Positions 10,354 to 18,144 of a stretch of 35,450 bases of DNA are shown piece by piece. Source of the stretch: Synergistaceae bacterium (GTDB lineage Bacteria > Synergistota > Synergistia > Synergistales > 79-D21); assembly GCA_029267465.1 (NCBI GenBank), contig JAJUIT010000004.1, positions 1-35,450 on the forward strand, in the 5' to 3' direction. The stretch's first letter is position 1. Each line of letters starts with the position of its first letter. A program made the translations under genes and the position numbers. The notes beneath the pieces were generated by a model. It was not told the DNA's origin. It ran no database searches and saw only the letters and a program-made list of their open reading frames with translations.

Positions 10354-10369
10354 ACCTGCCCCCCTGATT

Positions 10370-10409
10370 CGGCAACAACCCCGTACCATCCCTGCAACAG
10401 TTGGGTTAC
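10370..10409 (+). promoter_or_regulatory. Degenerate Pho-box-like array upstream of the Agt-like gene
   Basis: 11-nt register: CGGCAAC(10370) CCGTACC(10381) CTGCAAC(10392) GGGTTAC(10403); no convincing -10 identified. Confidence 0.35.
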
Positions 10410-10486
10410 TCCCCCTTTCCTGCAGGCGGCGGACCTGCCATCCTTTTCCCGGAATCGCTTGAAACCGGGAAAGGGAGGTGCCCGTT

Positions 10487-11518
10487 TTGAAGATCTGCAT
10501 CGCCACGGACGCCTGGACTCCCCAGGTCAACGGAGTCGTGAGAACCCTGACGGAAACGGAAAGACGCCTCCGGAAGATGGGACACGAGATCTTTCTGCTG
10601 ACCCCGGAGCGCTTCGCCACGGTCCCCTGTCCCACCTACCGGGAAATCCGCCTGGCCTGGAGCCTTTGGGAAGTCGATCGTTTCCTGCGGGACTTTCTCC
10701 CCGACGCGATTCACATCGCGACGGAAGGGCCCATTGGGTTCTCCGTCCGGGCCTGGTGCCTCAGGGAAGGGTTCCCCTTTACGACTTCGTTCACGACCCG
10801 TTTTCCCGAGTATGTTCGTTCGCGCTTCGGGCTTTCCGCCGAACTGCTGTACCAGGGGCTGCGCTGGTTTCACGCCCCCTCCTCGGCGGTGATGGTGGCC
10901 ACCGCTTCGCTTCAGGAAGAGCTACAGGGACGCGGTTTTGCCAATCTCGTCCGATGGTCGAGAGGGGTGGACACCAGCCTGTTTTGCCCCTCGCTGCCAC
11001 GCCATTCCGTTCGAAACCGTCCGGTCTTCCTTTACGTCGGCCGCGTTGCCGTTGAGAAAAATCTCCCGGCCTTCCTGGACCTGGATTTGCCCGGGACAAA
11101 GCGCGTTGTGGGCTCGGGCCCCGACCTGGAGGCTCTCCGCAGGACCTACCCGGCCGTGGAGTTTTCCGGCACCCTGGAAGGGCTTGATCTTGCCCAGGCC
11201 TACGCAGAGGCCGACGTTTTCGTGTTTCCCAGCAAAACCGACACCTTCGGGATCGTCATGCTGGAGGCTCTCGCCTGCGGAACGCCTGTCGCCGCCTACC
11301 CCGTGACGGGTCCTCGAGATATCCTCAGGCAGCACGTGACCGGAGTGATGGATCTCGATCTTCGGAAGGCCTGCCTGGAGGCCCTTTCCCTTGACCGGGC
11401 CGCCTGCCGGCAGGACGCCCTTCTATGGTCCTGGGACCGGTGCACGCGGCAATTCCTGGAAAACCTCCGGCCGCGTTCCTTTTCGAAGCTCGTTCACAAT
11501 CCTGTTGGAGGGATGTAA
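10487..11518 (+). CDS. GT4 family glycosyltransferase, Agt-like (diacylglycerol glycosyltransferase candidate)
   Basis: MKICIATDAWTPQVNGVVRTLTETERRLRKMGHEIFLLTPERFATVPCPTYREIRLAW...DAIHIATEGPIGFSVRAWC...LVRWSRGVDTSLFCP; C-terminal EALACGTPVAAYPVTGP. TTG start at 10487 is 8 nt after GGAGG; the track uses an alternative GTG at 10478. Confidence 0.8.
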   Translation: MKICIATDAWTPQVNGVVRTLTETERRLRKMGHEIFLLTPERFATVPCPTYREIRLAWSLWEVDRFLRDFLPDAIHIATEGPIGFSVRAWCLREGFPFTTSFTTRFPEYVRSRFGLSAELLYQGLRWFHAPSSAVMVATASLQEELQGRGFANLVRWSRGVDTSLFCPSLPRHSVRNRPVFLYVGRVAVEKNLPAFLDLDLPGTKRVVGSGPDLEALRRTYPAVEFSGTLEGLDLAQAYAEADVFVFPSKTDTFGIVMLEALACGTPVAAYPVTGPRDILRQHVTGVMDLDLRKACLEALSLDRAACRQDALLWSWDRCTRQFLENLRPRSFSKLVHNPVGGM

Positions 11519-11547
11519 AACCCCTGTAAGGGCGATCGGATTACACT
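11491..11547 (+). promoter_or_regulatory. Candidate Pho box and -10 upstream of the GT28 gene
   Basis: 11-nt register: CGTTCAC(11491) CTGTTGG(11502) ATGTAAA(11513) CTGTAAG(11524), then 11 nt, then TACACT (11542-11547); same geometry as the pstS site. Confidence 0.65.
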
Positions 11548-11596
11548 CGCGGCGAACCCGTTAGGGCTTTAATCCTTTTATCCGGGAGGAATCCGA

Positions 11597-12742
11597 TTGA
11601 AACCCGTCCTTTTGGCCTACTCCGGCCCCGGGCAGGGGCACAAGATGGCAGCCATGGCCCTGCGGGAAGCCTTTCTAGCCGAAAAGGCGCCCGTCATCTG
11701 CCTGGACACCCTCACCACGGCGATGCCGTTTTTCCGGTTCCTCTACGCGGGGCTCTACAAGGGAATGGCCCGTCACGCCCACACGGCCTGCGAGCAGGTT
11801 TACCGGCTCACGGACCGGGTCCGCCGGAAGAGTTCCATGGGGCGGGCCATTGACTGGTGGAGCCTTCAGAACACAACGGTCTTCCAGGCCCTGGCGAAAA
11901 CCCTCTCACCCGAAGCGGCCGTCTGCACCCATTTCCTTCCCATGGCCCTCCTGTCCCTCATGAGGGAACGGGGGGACTTCAACGGGCAAATCCACGTCGT
12001 CATCACCGACTACGATCTCCACGGTTTCTGGGTCGACCCTGGAGTGGACCGCTATTACGCCGCCTCGGTCCAGGTCCGCGACCGGCTGGCCGCCAGGGGA
12101 ATCCCCGACGCACGGATTGCGGTCACCGGCATCCCGGTTCGGGAAAGCTTTACGAGGCTTGCCCTTTCACCGCGGATTCCCAGGCCGCTTCCGCTTCGGA
12201 TTCTCTTCCTGGCCTATTCCATCGCCCGCGAAACCGCGCTGTCGATCATCGACAGCCTCTCATCGATCGGTCCGTCCGTCCGCCTCGCCGTCGTCGGGGA
12301 AAGGGAACTCTCGAAGAACCGCCCCAAAGCTTCGGTCAGCTGGTTTGAACGGGTCGAAAACCTGGCCCCTCTCATGGCAGACGCCGACCTCCTCGTCACC
12401 AAGCCGGGAGGGCTGGTCTGCTCCGAAGCGCTCTCGGCGGGGCTGCCCATGCTCTTCACCTCCCCGATCCCCCTGCAGGAAACCCTGAACGCACAGTACC
12501 TCCAGGGGCAGGGCGCCGGGATCTTCTGCGAATCCCCGGCGGCCCTGGCAGGAGAGGTCCGAAGGATCCTGGCCGATCCCGGAATCCTTCGGAGGATGGG
12601 ACACGCCTGCCAGCGCATGTCTGCCCCGGACGCCGCCCGGGCAATCGCCCGCAGGGTCCTCGGCAGGCGCCCCCAGGTTCCGGAATGGGAAGCCCCCGCT
12701 GCCCTCTGTCACCCCGGAGGAAACCGGCCGTGCTTTCCGTGA
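11597..12742 (+). CDS. GT28/MGDG-synthase-like glycosyltransferase (diacylglycerol glycosyltransferase candidate)
   Basis: SGPGQGHKMAAMALREAF, VITDYDLHGFWVDPGVDRYYAAS, VTGIPVRESF, LLVTKPGGLVCSEALSAGLPMLFTSPIPLQETLNAQYLQGQGAGIF. TTG start preceded by GGGAGGA. Confidence 0.82.
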   Translation: MKPVLLAYSGPGQGHKMAAMALREAFLAEKAPVICLDTLTTAMPFFRFLYAGLYKGMARHAHTACEQVYRLTDRVRRKSSMGRAIDWWSLQNTTVFQALAKTLSPEAAVCTHFLPMALLSLMRERGDFNGQIHVVITDYDLHGFWVDPGVDRYYAASVQVRDRLAARGIPDARIAVTGIPVRESFTRLALSPRIPRPLPLRILFLAYSIARETALSIIDSLSSIGPSVRLAVVGERELSKNRPKASVSWFERVENLAPLMADADLLVTKPGGLVCSEALSAGLPMLFTSPIPLQETLNAQYLQGQGAGIFCESPAALAGEVRRILADPGILRRMGHACQRMSAPDAARAIARRVLGRRPQVPEWEAPAALCHPGGNRPCFP

Positions 12743-13614
12743 GAACCGCCTTCCTGTCCGACCTTCACCTTGGCTCCCGGTGGTGCCGGGCAGAGGAGCT
12801 TTCGGCCTTCCTCGATCTCCTCGAGTGCGAAACCCTTTTTCTCGTCGGAGACATCGTCGACGGGTGGTCCCTGAAGAGGAAATTCCGCTGGCCGGATGCC
12901 CATGCGGAAGTCCTGGCGAAAATCCTGGATTTCGCCGCAAACTGCCGGGTCGTCTACGTGACCGGAAACCATGACGCGTTCCTGGACAGGCTTGCGGGGC
13001 GGAAACTGGGCAACATCGAAATCCGCCTTTCCGCGATCCACGAGACCGCTCGGGGGATTCGGATGGCGGTTTTCCACGGAGACGAAGTGGACCGGGTGTC
13101 CTCCGAACAGCCCTGGCTGGCGCATCTCGGCGATTTGGCGTACACGGCCGCCCTGTGGGCAAACCGGGGAGCCAACGTTCTCAGGAGGGGGTTGGGGCTT
13201 GAATACCGCTCCTATTCCAGGATGCTCAAGCAGAAGGTCAAGGAAGCCGTCAACTACGTCAGCGGCTTCGAGAAAAAACTGGCTGAAGAGGCGCGCCGCC
13301 TCGGCACAGACGGAGTCATTTGCGGCCACATTCACAAGCCCGCCTGGGAAGAAACCCGCGGTGAAGTTTTCTACGGAAATTGCGGCGATTGGGTTGAAAG
13401 CTGCTCCGCCCTGGTGGAAAAGCATGACGGGGAGATGGAGGTCCTGGACTGGGAGACCCTGAAGCAAACGGCAGGGGTCCCAGTGGTGACCCAAAACGGA
13501 GAGATGGTCTACCGGTTTCCCCTGCCGGAAGCGGCTTCCTTCTGGGCAGGCGCCCTGCTTTCCATGAACGTGGGTCCCACGGATCTTCGGGACGTCCTGG
13601 AGACACGCCGGTGA
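12730..13614 (+). CDS. Calcineurin-like metallophosphoesterase, PlcP-type phospholipase C candidate (COG2908, often annotated UDP-2,3-diacylglucosamine diphosphatase)
   Basis: FLSDLHLGSRWCRAEEL, LVGDIVDGWSLKRKFRWPDAHAEV, VYVTGNHD, VFHGDEVD, VKEAVNYVSGFEKKLAEEARRLGTDGVICGHIHKPAW, NCGDWVESCSALVEKHDG. GTG start at 12730. Confidence 0.8.
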   Translation: MLSVRTAFLSDLHLGSRWCRAEELSAFLDLLECETLFLVGDIVDGWSLKRKFRWPDAHAEVLAKILDFAANCRVVYVTGNHDAFLDRLAGRKLGNIEIRLSAIHETARGIRMAVFHGDEVDRVSSEQPWLAHLGDLAYTAALWANRGANVLRRGLGLEYRSYSRMLKQKVKEAVNYVSGFEKKLAEEARRLGTDGVICGHIHKPAWEETRGEVFYGNCGDWVESCSALVEKHDGEMEVLDWETLKQTAGVPVVTQNGEMVYRFPLPEAASFWAGALLSMNVGPTDLRDVLETRR

Positions 13615-13840
13615 CCCTCGATCCGGCTTTCCTCCTGGAGCAAATCCTGTCGGAGAAGGCCGCTCGGATTGCCTTCCAGCCCATCGTGGACCTTTCCGAT
13701 GGGTCGTTTTCGGTCACGAGGCCCTTGCCAGGGGAAAGGGAGCCCTGGACGATTTCGGAGCAGGGAACTCCGGGCTCCGGATCCTGATGGAGTGCTGACC
13801 GTCTTTTCTCAAGCTCGACCGCGGCATCATTTTCCAAGCC
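13611..13840 (+). pseudogene. Decayed EAL-domain (c-di-GMP phosphodiesterase-like) gene remnant
   Basis: GTGA overlap with the upstream stop; frame 1 LLEQILSEKAARIAFQPIVDLSDGS, then +1 frame VFGHEALARGKGALDDFGAGNSGLRILMEC*, then a third frame FLKLDRGIIF. These are consecutive EAL motifs with a large internal deletion. Confidence 0.75.
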
Positions 13841-14019
13841 CCTCCGGTTTTTCCGCCTGCTTCTGGCAGCGGAACCTCCAGGTTGGAATCCCTTTAAATT
13901 AACTTTCGTTTCTTTCAAAATTCCAGGGATTCCCGAATCTCCCGCGATCGGCACTGCTCTCCGCCTATTAGTAAACTACTTTCTACTAGAGGTTTATATT
14001 TAACATTGGAGTACAATAC

Positions 14020-14047
14020 TTGCGCCGTTTTTCTCATTCGGTATAAT
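14020..14047 (+). promoter_or_regulatory. Candidate sigma70-type promoter of the second lytic transglycosylase gene
   Basis: TTGCGC (14020-14025), 16-nt spacer, TATAAT (14042-14047). Confidence 0.5.
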
Positions 14048-14078
14048 AGGCCAATTCGCAAAGGGAGATTGAAAACCG

Positions 14079-14810
14079 ATGCGGAAAAGCCTCAGGAAGG
14101 GAGGAAACTTCATGGCGAGCTCGAATCCGAGCCGATTTCTGAAGTTTCTGGCCTTTGCCGGAGTTTCGCTGGCGACTCTCTGCTTGGCTCTGCAGCCTGT
14201 CAATGCGCTTGATTTCAGCTTTGGCCGGAAACCCTTGGATCCTTCAGTTCAAAACGCGCTGGCACAGATGAAACTGACCCCGCAGAACTTCTTCAAATGG
14301 CAGTCGGAAAAACCCACATCCCTCCTTCTGCAAATCCACCGCTGGCCCGCCGAAAAGCAGCAAATGACCGCAGCCCTGGCCCTCTACATCCGGAGCCAGA
14401 ATACGAACGTTTCTGCCCGGGACATTTGGCGGCAGGCGGCGGCCTTCGTCTATTACGCCGAAAAATACCGGCTGCCGGTGGACATGGCGGTGGCGGTGGC
14501 ACAAGTGGAAAGCCGGTTCGACCCTTACGCGAGAAGCGACGAGGGAGCCCTCGGCCCCATGCAGGTCCTGTGGAGGATTCACAGCAGGCTGCTGAGAAAC
14601 CACCTGAACTTCTCCTCTTCCAAGGAACTGCTTGACCCGGAGAAGGGCGTGGCTGCGGGGTGCCTTCTACTGTCCCGCTACATGAAGGCCCACCAAACGG
14701 AGAAGAAGGCCCTGGCTCGATACCTGGGAGCCCCTTCTTCCCGGTACTTCAAGGCGTTCTCGAAATACCTGGACCGGTTCCGGGAACACCTGACCCTGGC
14801 CGAACTCTGA
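14079..14810 (+). CDS. Secreted SLT-type lytic transglycosylase domain protein (paralog of 7473..8141)
   Basis: AVAVAQVESRFDPYARSDEGALGPMQVLWR; shares ALALYIRS, LPVDMAVAVA, LLDPEKGVAAGCLLLSRYM and ALARYLG blocks with the 7473 gene. The real start may be ATG at 14112. Confidence 0.8.
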   Translation: MRKSLRKGGNFMASSNPSRFLKFLAFAGVSLATLCLALQPVNALDFSFGRKPLDPSVQNALAQMKLTPQNFFKWQSEKPTSLLLQIHRWPAEKQQMTAALALYIRSQNTNVSARDIWRQAAAFVYYAEKYRLPVDMAVAVAQVESRFDPYARSDEGALGPMQVLWRIHSRLLRNHLNFSSSKELLDPEKGVAAGCLLLSRYMKAHQTEKKALARYLGAPSSRYFKAFSKYLDRFREHLTLAEL

Positions 14811-14818
14811 TCGCGCGC

Positions 14819-15802
14819 CTAATAGCGAGGGCAGCGGTGCCAGCGCAAAGCCGTCTGAAGGATCTCCTCCAGCGAGGTGAAGCGGGGACGCCAGCCGAGT
14901 TCCTTCAGCGCCAGGGTGCTGTCTGCCACGAGAAATGCCGGGTCGCCTTCCCTCCGGGAGGCGATCCGGCGTTCGATTTTCGCGCCCAGGACACGTTCTG
15001 CCGCCTCTAGCACTTGCTTCACGGAAAACCCGCATCCGTTTCCCAGGTTGTACGCGCGAACACCGGGCGAGGCCCGCAGGGAATCCAGGGCCTTCAGGTG
15101 CGCATCCGCCAGGTCACAGACATGGACGTAATCCCTCACGCAGGTTCCGTCCGGGGTGGGATAGTCGTCCCCGAAAATCAGTACCGGTTCTGACGAATTC
15201 GAGAGGGCACTCTTCAGGATGTTCGGGATGAGGTGCGTCTCGGGATCGTGGCTTTCCCCGATGCTTCCCTCCGGGTCGGCCCCGCAGGCGTTGAAGTAGC
15301 GGAGCGAAACCGAGGCCAGGCCGTAAGCCCGCCAGAAATCGGCCAGGATCTGCTCGACCATCTGCTTGGTCCAGCCGTAGGGGTTGATGGGGACCAGGGG
15401 GTGATCCTCCCGGATCGGGATTTCCAGGGGCGTGCCGTAGACCGCCGCAGAGGACGAAAAGACGAACCTCCCGATCCCTCGCGCCACCATCGCCTGCAGG
15501 AGGTTCAAGGTTCCCGCGACGTTGTTCCCGTAGTACAGGGACGGCTGCCTGACCGATTCCCCCACCTGGATCCGGGCCGCAAAGTGGAAGACCGCGTCGA
15601 AGGGCTTCATCTCGAGCACGCCGTTCACATCGGCGGGGTTGTTCAGGGTTCCCTCGAAAACCGCGGCTCCTTCCTGCAACGCTTCCCGGTGACCCGTTTC
15701 GAAGCTGTCGAAGACCGTCACGTCAAATCCTTCATTTAGCAGGCGCTTCACCATGTGCGAGCCGATATACCCCGCACCTCCGCAAACCAGGATCCGTTCC
15801 AT
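14819..15802 (-). CDS. galE: UDP-glucose 4-epimerase
   Basis: ILVCGGAGYIGSHMVKRLLNEGFDVTVFDSFETGH, SSSAAVYG, NPYGWTKQMVE, RYFNACGADPEGSIGESHDPETHLIP, DYPTPDGTCVRDYVHVCDLADAH. ATG at 15802 rather than the track's extended start. Confidence 0.95.
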   Translation of the reverse strand: MERILVCGGAGYIGSHMVKRLLNEGFDVTVFDSFETGHREALQEGAAVFEGTLNNPADVNGVLEMKPFDAVFHFAARIQVGESVRQPSLYYGNNVAGTLNLLQAMVARGIGRFVFSSSAAVYGTPLEIPIREDHPLVPINPYGWTKQMVEQILADFWRAYGLASVSLRYFNACGADPEGSIGESHDPETHLIPNILKSALSNSSEPVLIFGDDYPTPDGTCVRDYVHVCDLADAHLKALDSLRASPGVRAYNLGNGCGFSVKQVLEAAERVLGAKIERRIASRREGDPAFLVADSTLALKELGWRPRFTSLEEILQTALRWHRCPRY

Positions 15803-15816
15803 TCGAGCCAGACCTC

Positions 15817-16149
15817 CTATGCCTTGTAGAGTAGAGCGATTCCCGAAACGATCAGGGCGAGAGCGACCCCTTGCCGCAGGCCCAGCGGCTCCCCCCAGAC
15901 AAAGTGAGCCAGGACAACGACCGCGACGTAGCTCAGCGACACGCTGGGATAGGCGACCGAAAGGGGGATTTTCTTCAGGGCCACGATATAGAAGAGCGAG
16001 GCAAAGCCGTAGGAAAACAGTCCAGCAAGGGTGGAAGGGTTCAGGAAAAGGCGGAGTCCCTCGGCTTTCGTGAGGGATCCGGTTTTCAGGAAATACTGCC
16101 CCAGGACCGTCAGTCCGATGGAGACCGCCAGGGCCAAGAGGTGCATCAT
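15817..16149 (-). CDS. Small EamA/SMR-like DMT-family transporter
   Basis: About 110 aa with four hydrophobic segments (MMHLLALAVSIGLTVLGQYFLKTGSL...IPLSVAYPSVSLSYVAVVVLAHFVWGEPL...VALALIVSGIALLYK); start overlaps the xthA stop by 4 nt. Confidence 0.75.
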   Translation of the reverse strand: MMHLLALAVSIGLTVLGQYFLKTGSLTKAEGLRLFLNPSTLAGLFSYGFASLFYIVALKKIPLSVAYPSVSLSYVAVVVLAHFVWGEPLGLRQGVALALIVSGIALLYKA

Positions 16150-16931
16150 CGGTCGAAGACCGCCACGACCGGGGTGTGGTCCGAGGGTTTTTCCCAGGAG
16201 CGCGGGAGGCGGTCCACCCAACAGTCAACGGAGGCGTCCGCAAGGCATTTCGTGGCCAAAACGTGATCGATGCGCCAGCCGATGTTCCGGGCCAGGGAAT
16301 CCTTGACCCGGTAGTCGAAGAAGGAAAACTCCCCCTCGCCGGGACGGTGCTTGCGGAACACGTCCACCAGCCCCCACCCCCGAACCGCCTCGAACGCCCG
16401 CTTTACATCCTCGTGGAAACAGACGTGATCGCGCTTGTTCTCGGGATGGGTCACGTCGATGTCCGTGGGGGCCACGTTGAGGTCCCCGACCCAGAGGACC
16501 GGCTCATCGGGGGAGCACTCCCTCTCCAGGAGAGAGCGCATCCGCCGGAAGAAACGGAGCTTGTAGGCAAAGTCCGGATGATCCAGGGCCTTCCCCTGGG
16601 GGACGTAGGTGTTGATCAGGAACAGTCCTCCCAGCCGTCCACGAATGAGGCGGGGTCCATCTTCCGGCTCTTCCCCGTCGCTGAAACCGATCCGCACCTC
16701 CGACAGCGGTTCGAGGGAGGCGATGGCCACGCCGCTCGTCGCCTTCTGGCCCCGAAAAACGACGGAATATCCCAGCCGGAGGAACGGCTCGGGGTCAAAC
16801 TCAACGTCCTGGACCTTCGTTTCCTGGAGACACAGCACGTCCACTCTGTTATCATTGAGCCAGCGCGTCACCGCAGGCATGCGGCTCCGGATCGAATTTA
16901 CGTTGAACGTTGCGACGCGGAAAAGGGCCAT
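16146..16931 (-). CDS. xthA: Exodeoxyribonuclease III
   Basis: FRVATFNVNSIRSRMPAVTRWLNDNRVDVLCLQETKVQD, GDLNVAPTDIDV, WRIDHVLAT, SDHTPVVAVFD. Confidence 0.93.
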   Translation of the reverse strand: MALFRVATFNVNSIRSRMPAVTRWLNDNRVDVLCLQETKVQDVEFDPEPFLRLGYSVVFRGQKATSGVAIASLEPLSEVRIGFSDGEEPEDGPRLIRGRLGGLFLINTYVPQGKALDHPDFAYKLRFFRRMRSLLERECSPDEPVLWVGDLNVAPTDIDVTHPENKRDHVCFHEDVKRAFEAVRGWGLVDVFRKHRPGEGEFSFFDYRVKDSLARNIGWRIDHVLATKCLADASVDCWVDRLPRSWEKPSDHTPVVAVFDR

Positions 16932-16963
16932 CGGGACACTCCTCCTCAATCCTCTTTGTGCCC

Positions 16964-16991
16964 ATTGTATGGGATGTCCCTGGAATGACAA
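16964..16991 (-). promoter_or_regulatory. Candidate sigma70-type promoter for xthA
   Basis: Minus strand TTGTCA (16991-16986), 16-nt spacer, TACAAT (16969-16964). Confidence 0.45.
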
Positions 16992-17000
16992 GGAGTCTCC

Positions 17001-18029
17001 ATGAAGGAAGGGATTGCCATCCGGAAAAAGCGGAAACCGTTTCCCCTCTGGCTCCTCCCCTTCGTTTCGGTCATCCTTTTCGGCCTGCTGGGCATGCGGT
17101 TCATCCTGGGACTTTCCTGGATGGATTCCCTGTACTACGTGACGACCACCCTGACGACCGTCGGGTACAACCCGCCGGCAAACCTGACCGATGAAGGAAA
17201 GCTGTTTATCGTCGTCTTCCTTGCCGTTGGAATCCTGGTGATTGGGCTCACCCTGGGACAGCTCGCGGAAAAAGTCCTGAATCGCCAGATCCTGGACGCC
17301 CTGGGCAGAAGGAGGGACCGCCGCTTGGAAAAACTATCGGGCCACTGGATCGTCTGCGGGCTTGGGCGCGTGGGTTTGAACGTCGCAGAAGCCATCGCCG
17401 AAGAAAACCTGACCGTCGTGGTCCTGGACATCGACGAGTCGAAGCTTGAACTGGCAAGGGGAAAAGGGTGGTACGCCCTCAAGGCGGACGCCACGCACGA
17501 AGAAAACCTTCGCGCGTGTGCTGTGGAGCGCGCCGCGGGACTGGTCGTTTCAACCTCGAACGATGCCAACAACGTCTACGTCACCGTTTCGGCGCGTTCC
17601 CTGAACAAGGGCCTGCGCATCATTGCCCGGGCTAACGACCCCCAATCTTCCGGGATCCTCTACCGGGTCGGAGCCGACAAGGTCGTGAACCCCCTCCTGG
17701 CGGGCGCCAGCGCGATGGCACGGGCGGCCGTCAAGCCCGCGGTGTCGGATTTCCTGGAGATCGTTCACATTTCCCGCCAGTTCGACCTCGATTTCTATTC
17801 CATCACCCTGGCTTCCGACAGTCCCCTTGTCGGACTTTCCCTCTCCGAAAGCCCCCTTCGTTCGCGGTACAATGTCCTGGTCGTGGCCGTGAAGACCCGG
17901 GAAGAGCAGATGGTCTACAATCCTCAGGGCAGTCACGTCTTCCGGGAGGGCGACGAGTTGGTGCTGCTGGGTCCCCGCGCTGCGACTCCGGAATTGAGAA
18001 GGATCGCCAGCGGCCTCGGAACCGTTTAA
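17001..18029 (+). CDS. Potassium channel with ion-channel pore and RCK (TrkA-N/TrkA-C) domains
   Basis: Pore TTTLTTVGYNPP between two TM helices; TrkA-N GLGRVGLNVAEAIAEENLTVVVLDID; C-terminal TrkA-C-like region. Confidence 0.9.
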   Translation: MKEGIAIRKKRKPFPLWLLPFVSVILFGLLGMRFILGLSWMDSLYYVTTTLTTVGYNPPANLTDEGKLFIVVFLAVGILVIGLTLGQLAEKVLNRQILDALGRRRDRRLEKLSGHWIVCGLGRVGLNVAEAIAEENLTVVVLDIDESKLELARGKGWYALKADATHEENLRACAVERAAGLVVSTSNDANNVYVTVSARSLNKGLRIIARANDPQSSGILYRVGADKVVNPLLAGASAMARAAVKPAVSDFLEIVHISRQFDLDFYSITLASDSPLVGLSLSESPLRSRYNVLVVAVKTREEQMVYNPQGSHVFREGDELVLLGPRAATPELRRIASGLGTV

Positions 18030-18064
18030 CCTAAAGCAGAGCAACCTTTTTTCTTTCCATCCGA

Positions 18065-18124
18065 TTGACGCACCCCCCTTCGAGGGTTACAATATTTATG
18101 GCTCATCATTGATGAGCCATAAAT
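18065..18124 (+). promoter_or_regulatory. Sigma70-type promoter plus perfect palindrome (candidate autoregulatory operator)
   Basis: TTGACG (18065-18070), 17-nt spacer, TACAAT (18088-18093), directly followed by ATTTATGGCTCATCA-T-TGATGAGCCATAAAT (18094-18124). Confidence 0.8.
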
Positions 18125-18144
18125 CGTGGCAGGGAGGTGCCGTC

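Noticed and set aside
12730-13614. Annotation as UDP-2,3-diacylglucosamine diphosphatase (LpxH)
   Set aside because: Same superfamily, but the residues around VNYVSGFE, GVICGHIH and NCGDWVESC look PlcP-type, and the neighbours are glycolipid synthases with Pho-box-like sites rather than Lpx genes. Phylogeny is needed to settle this.
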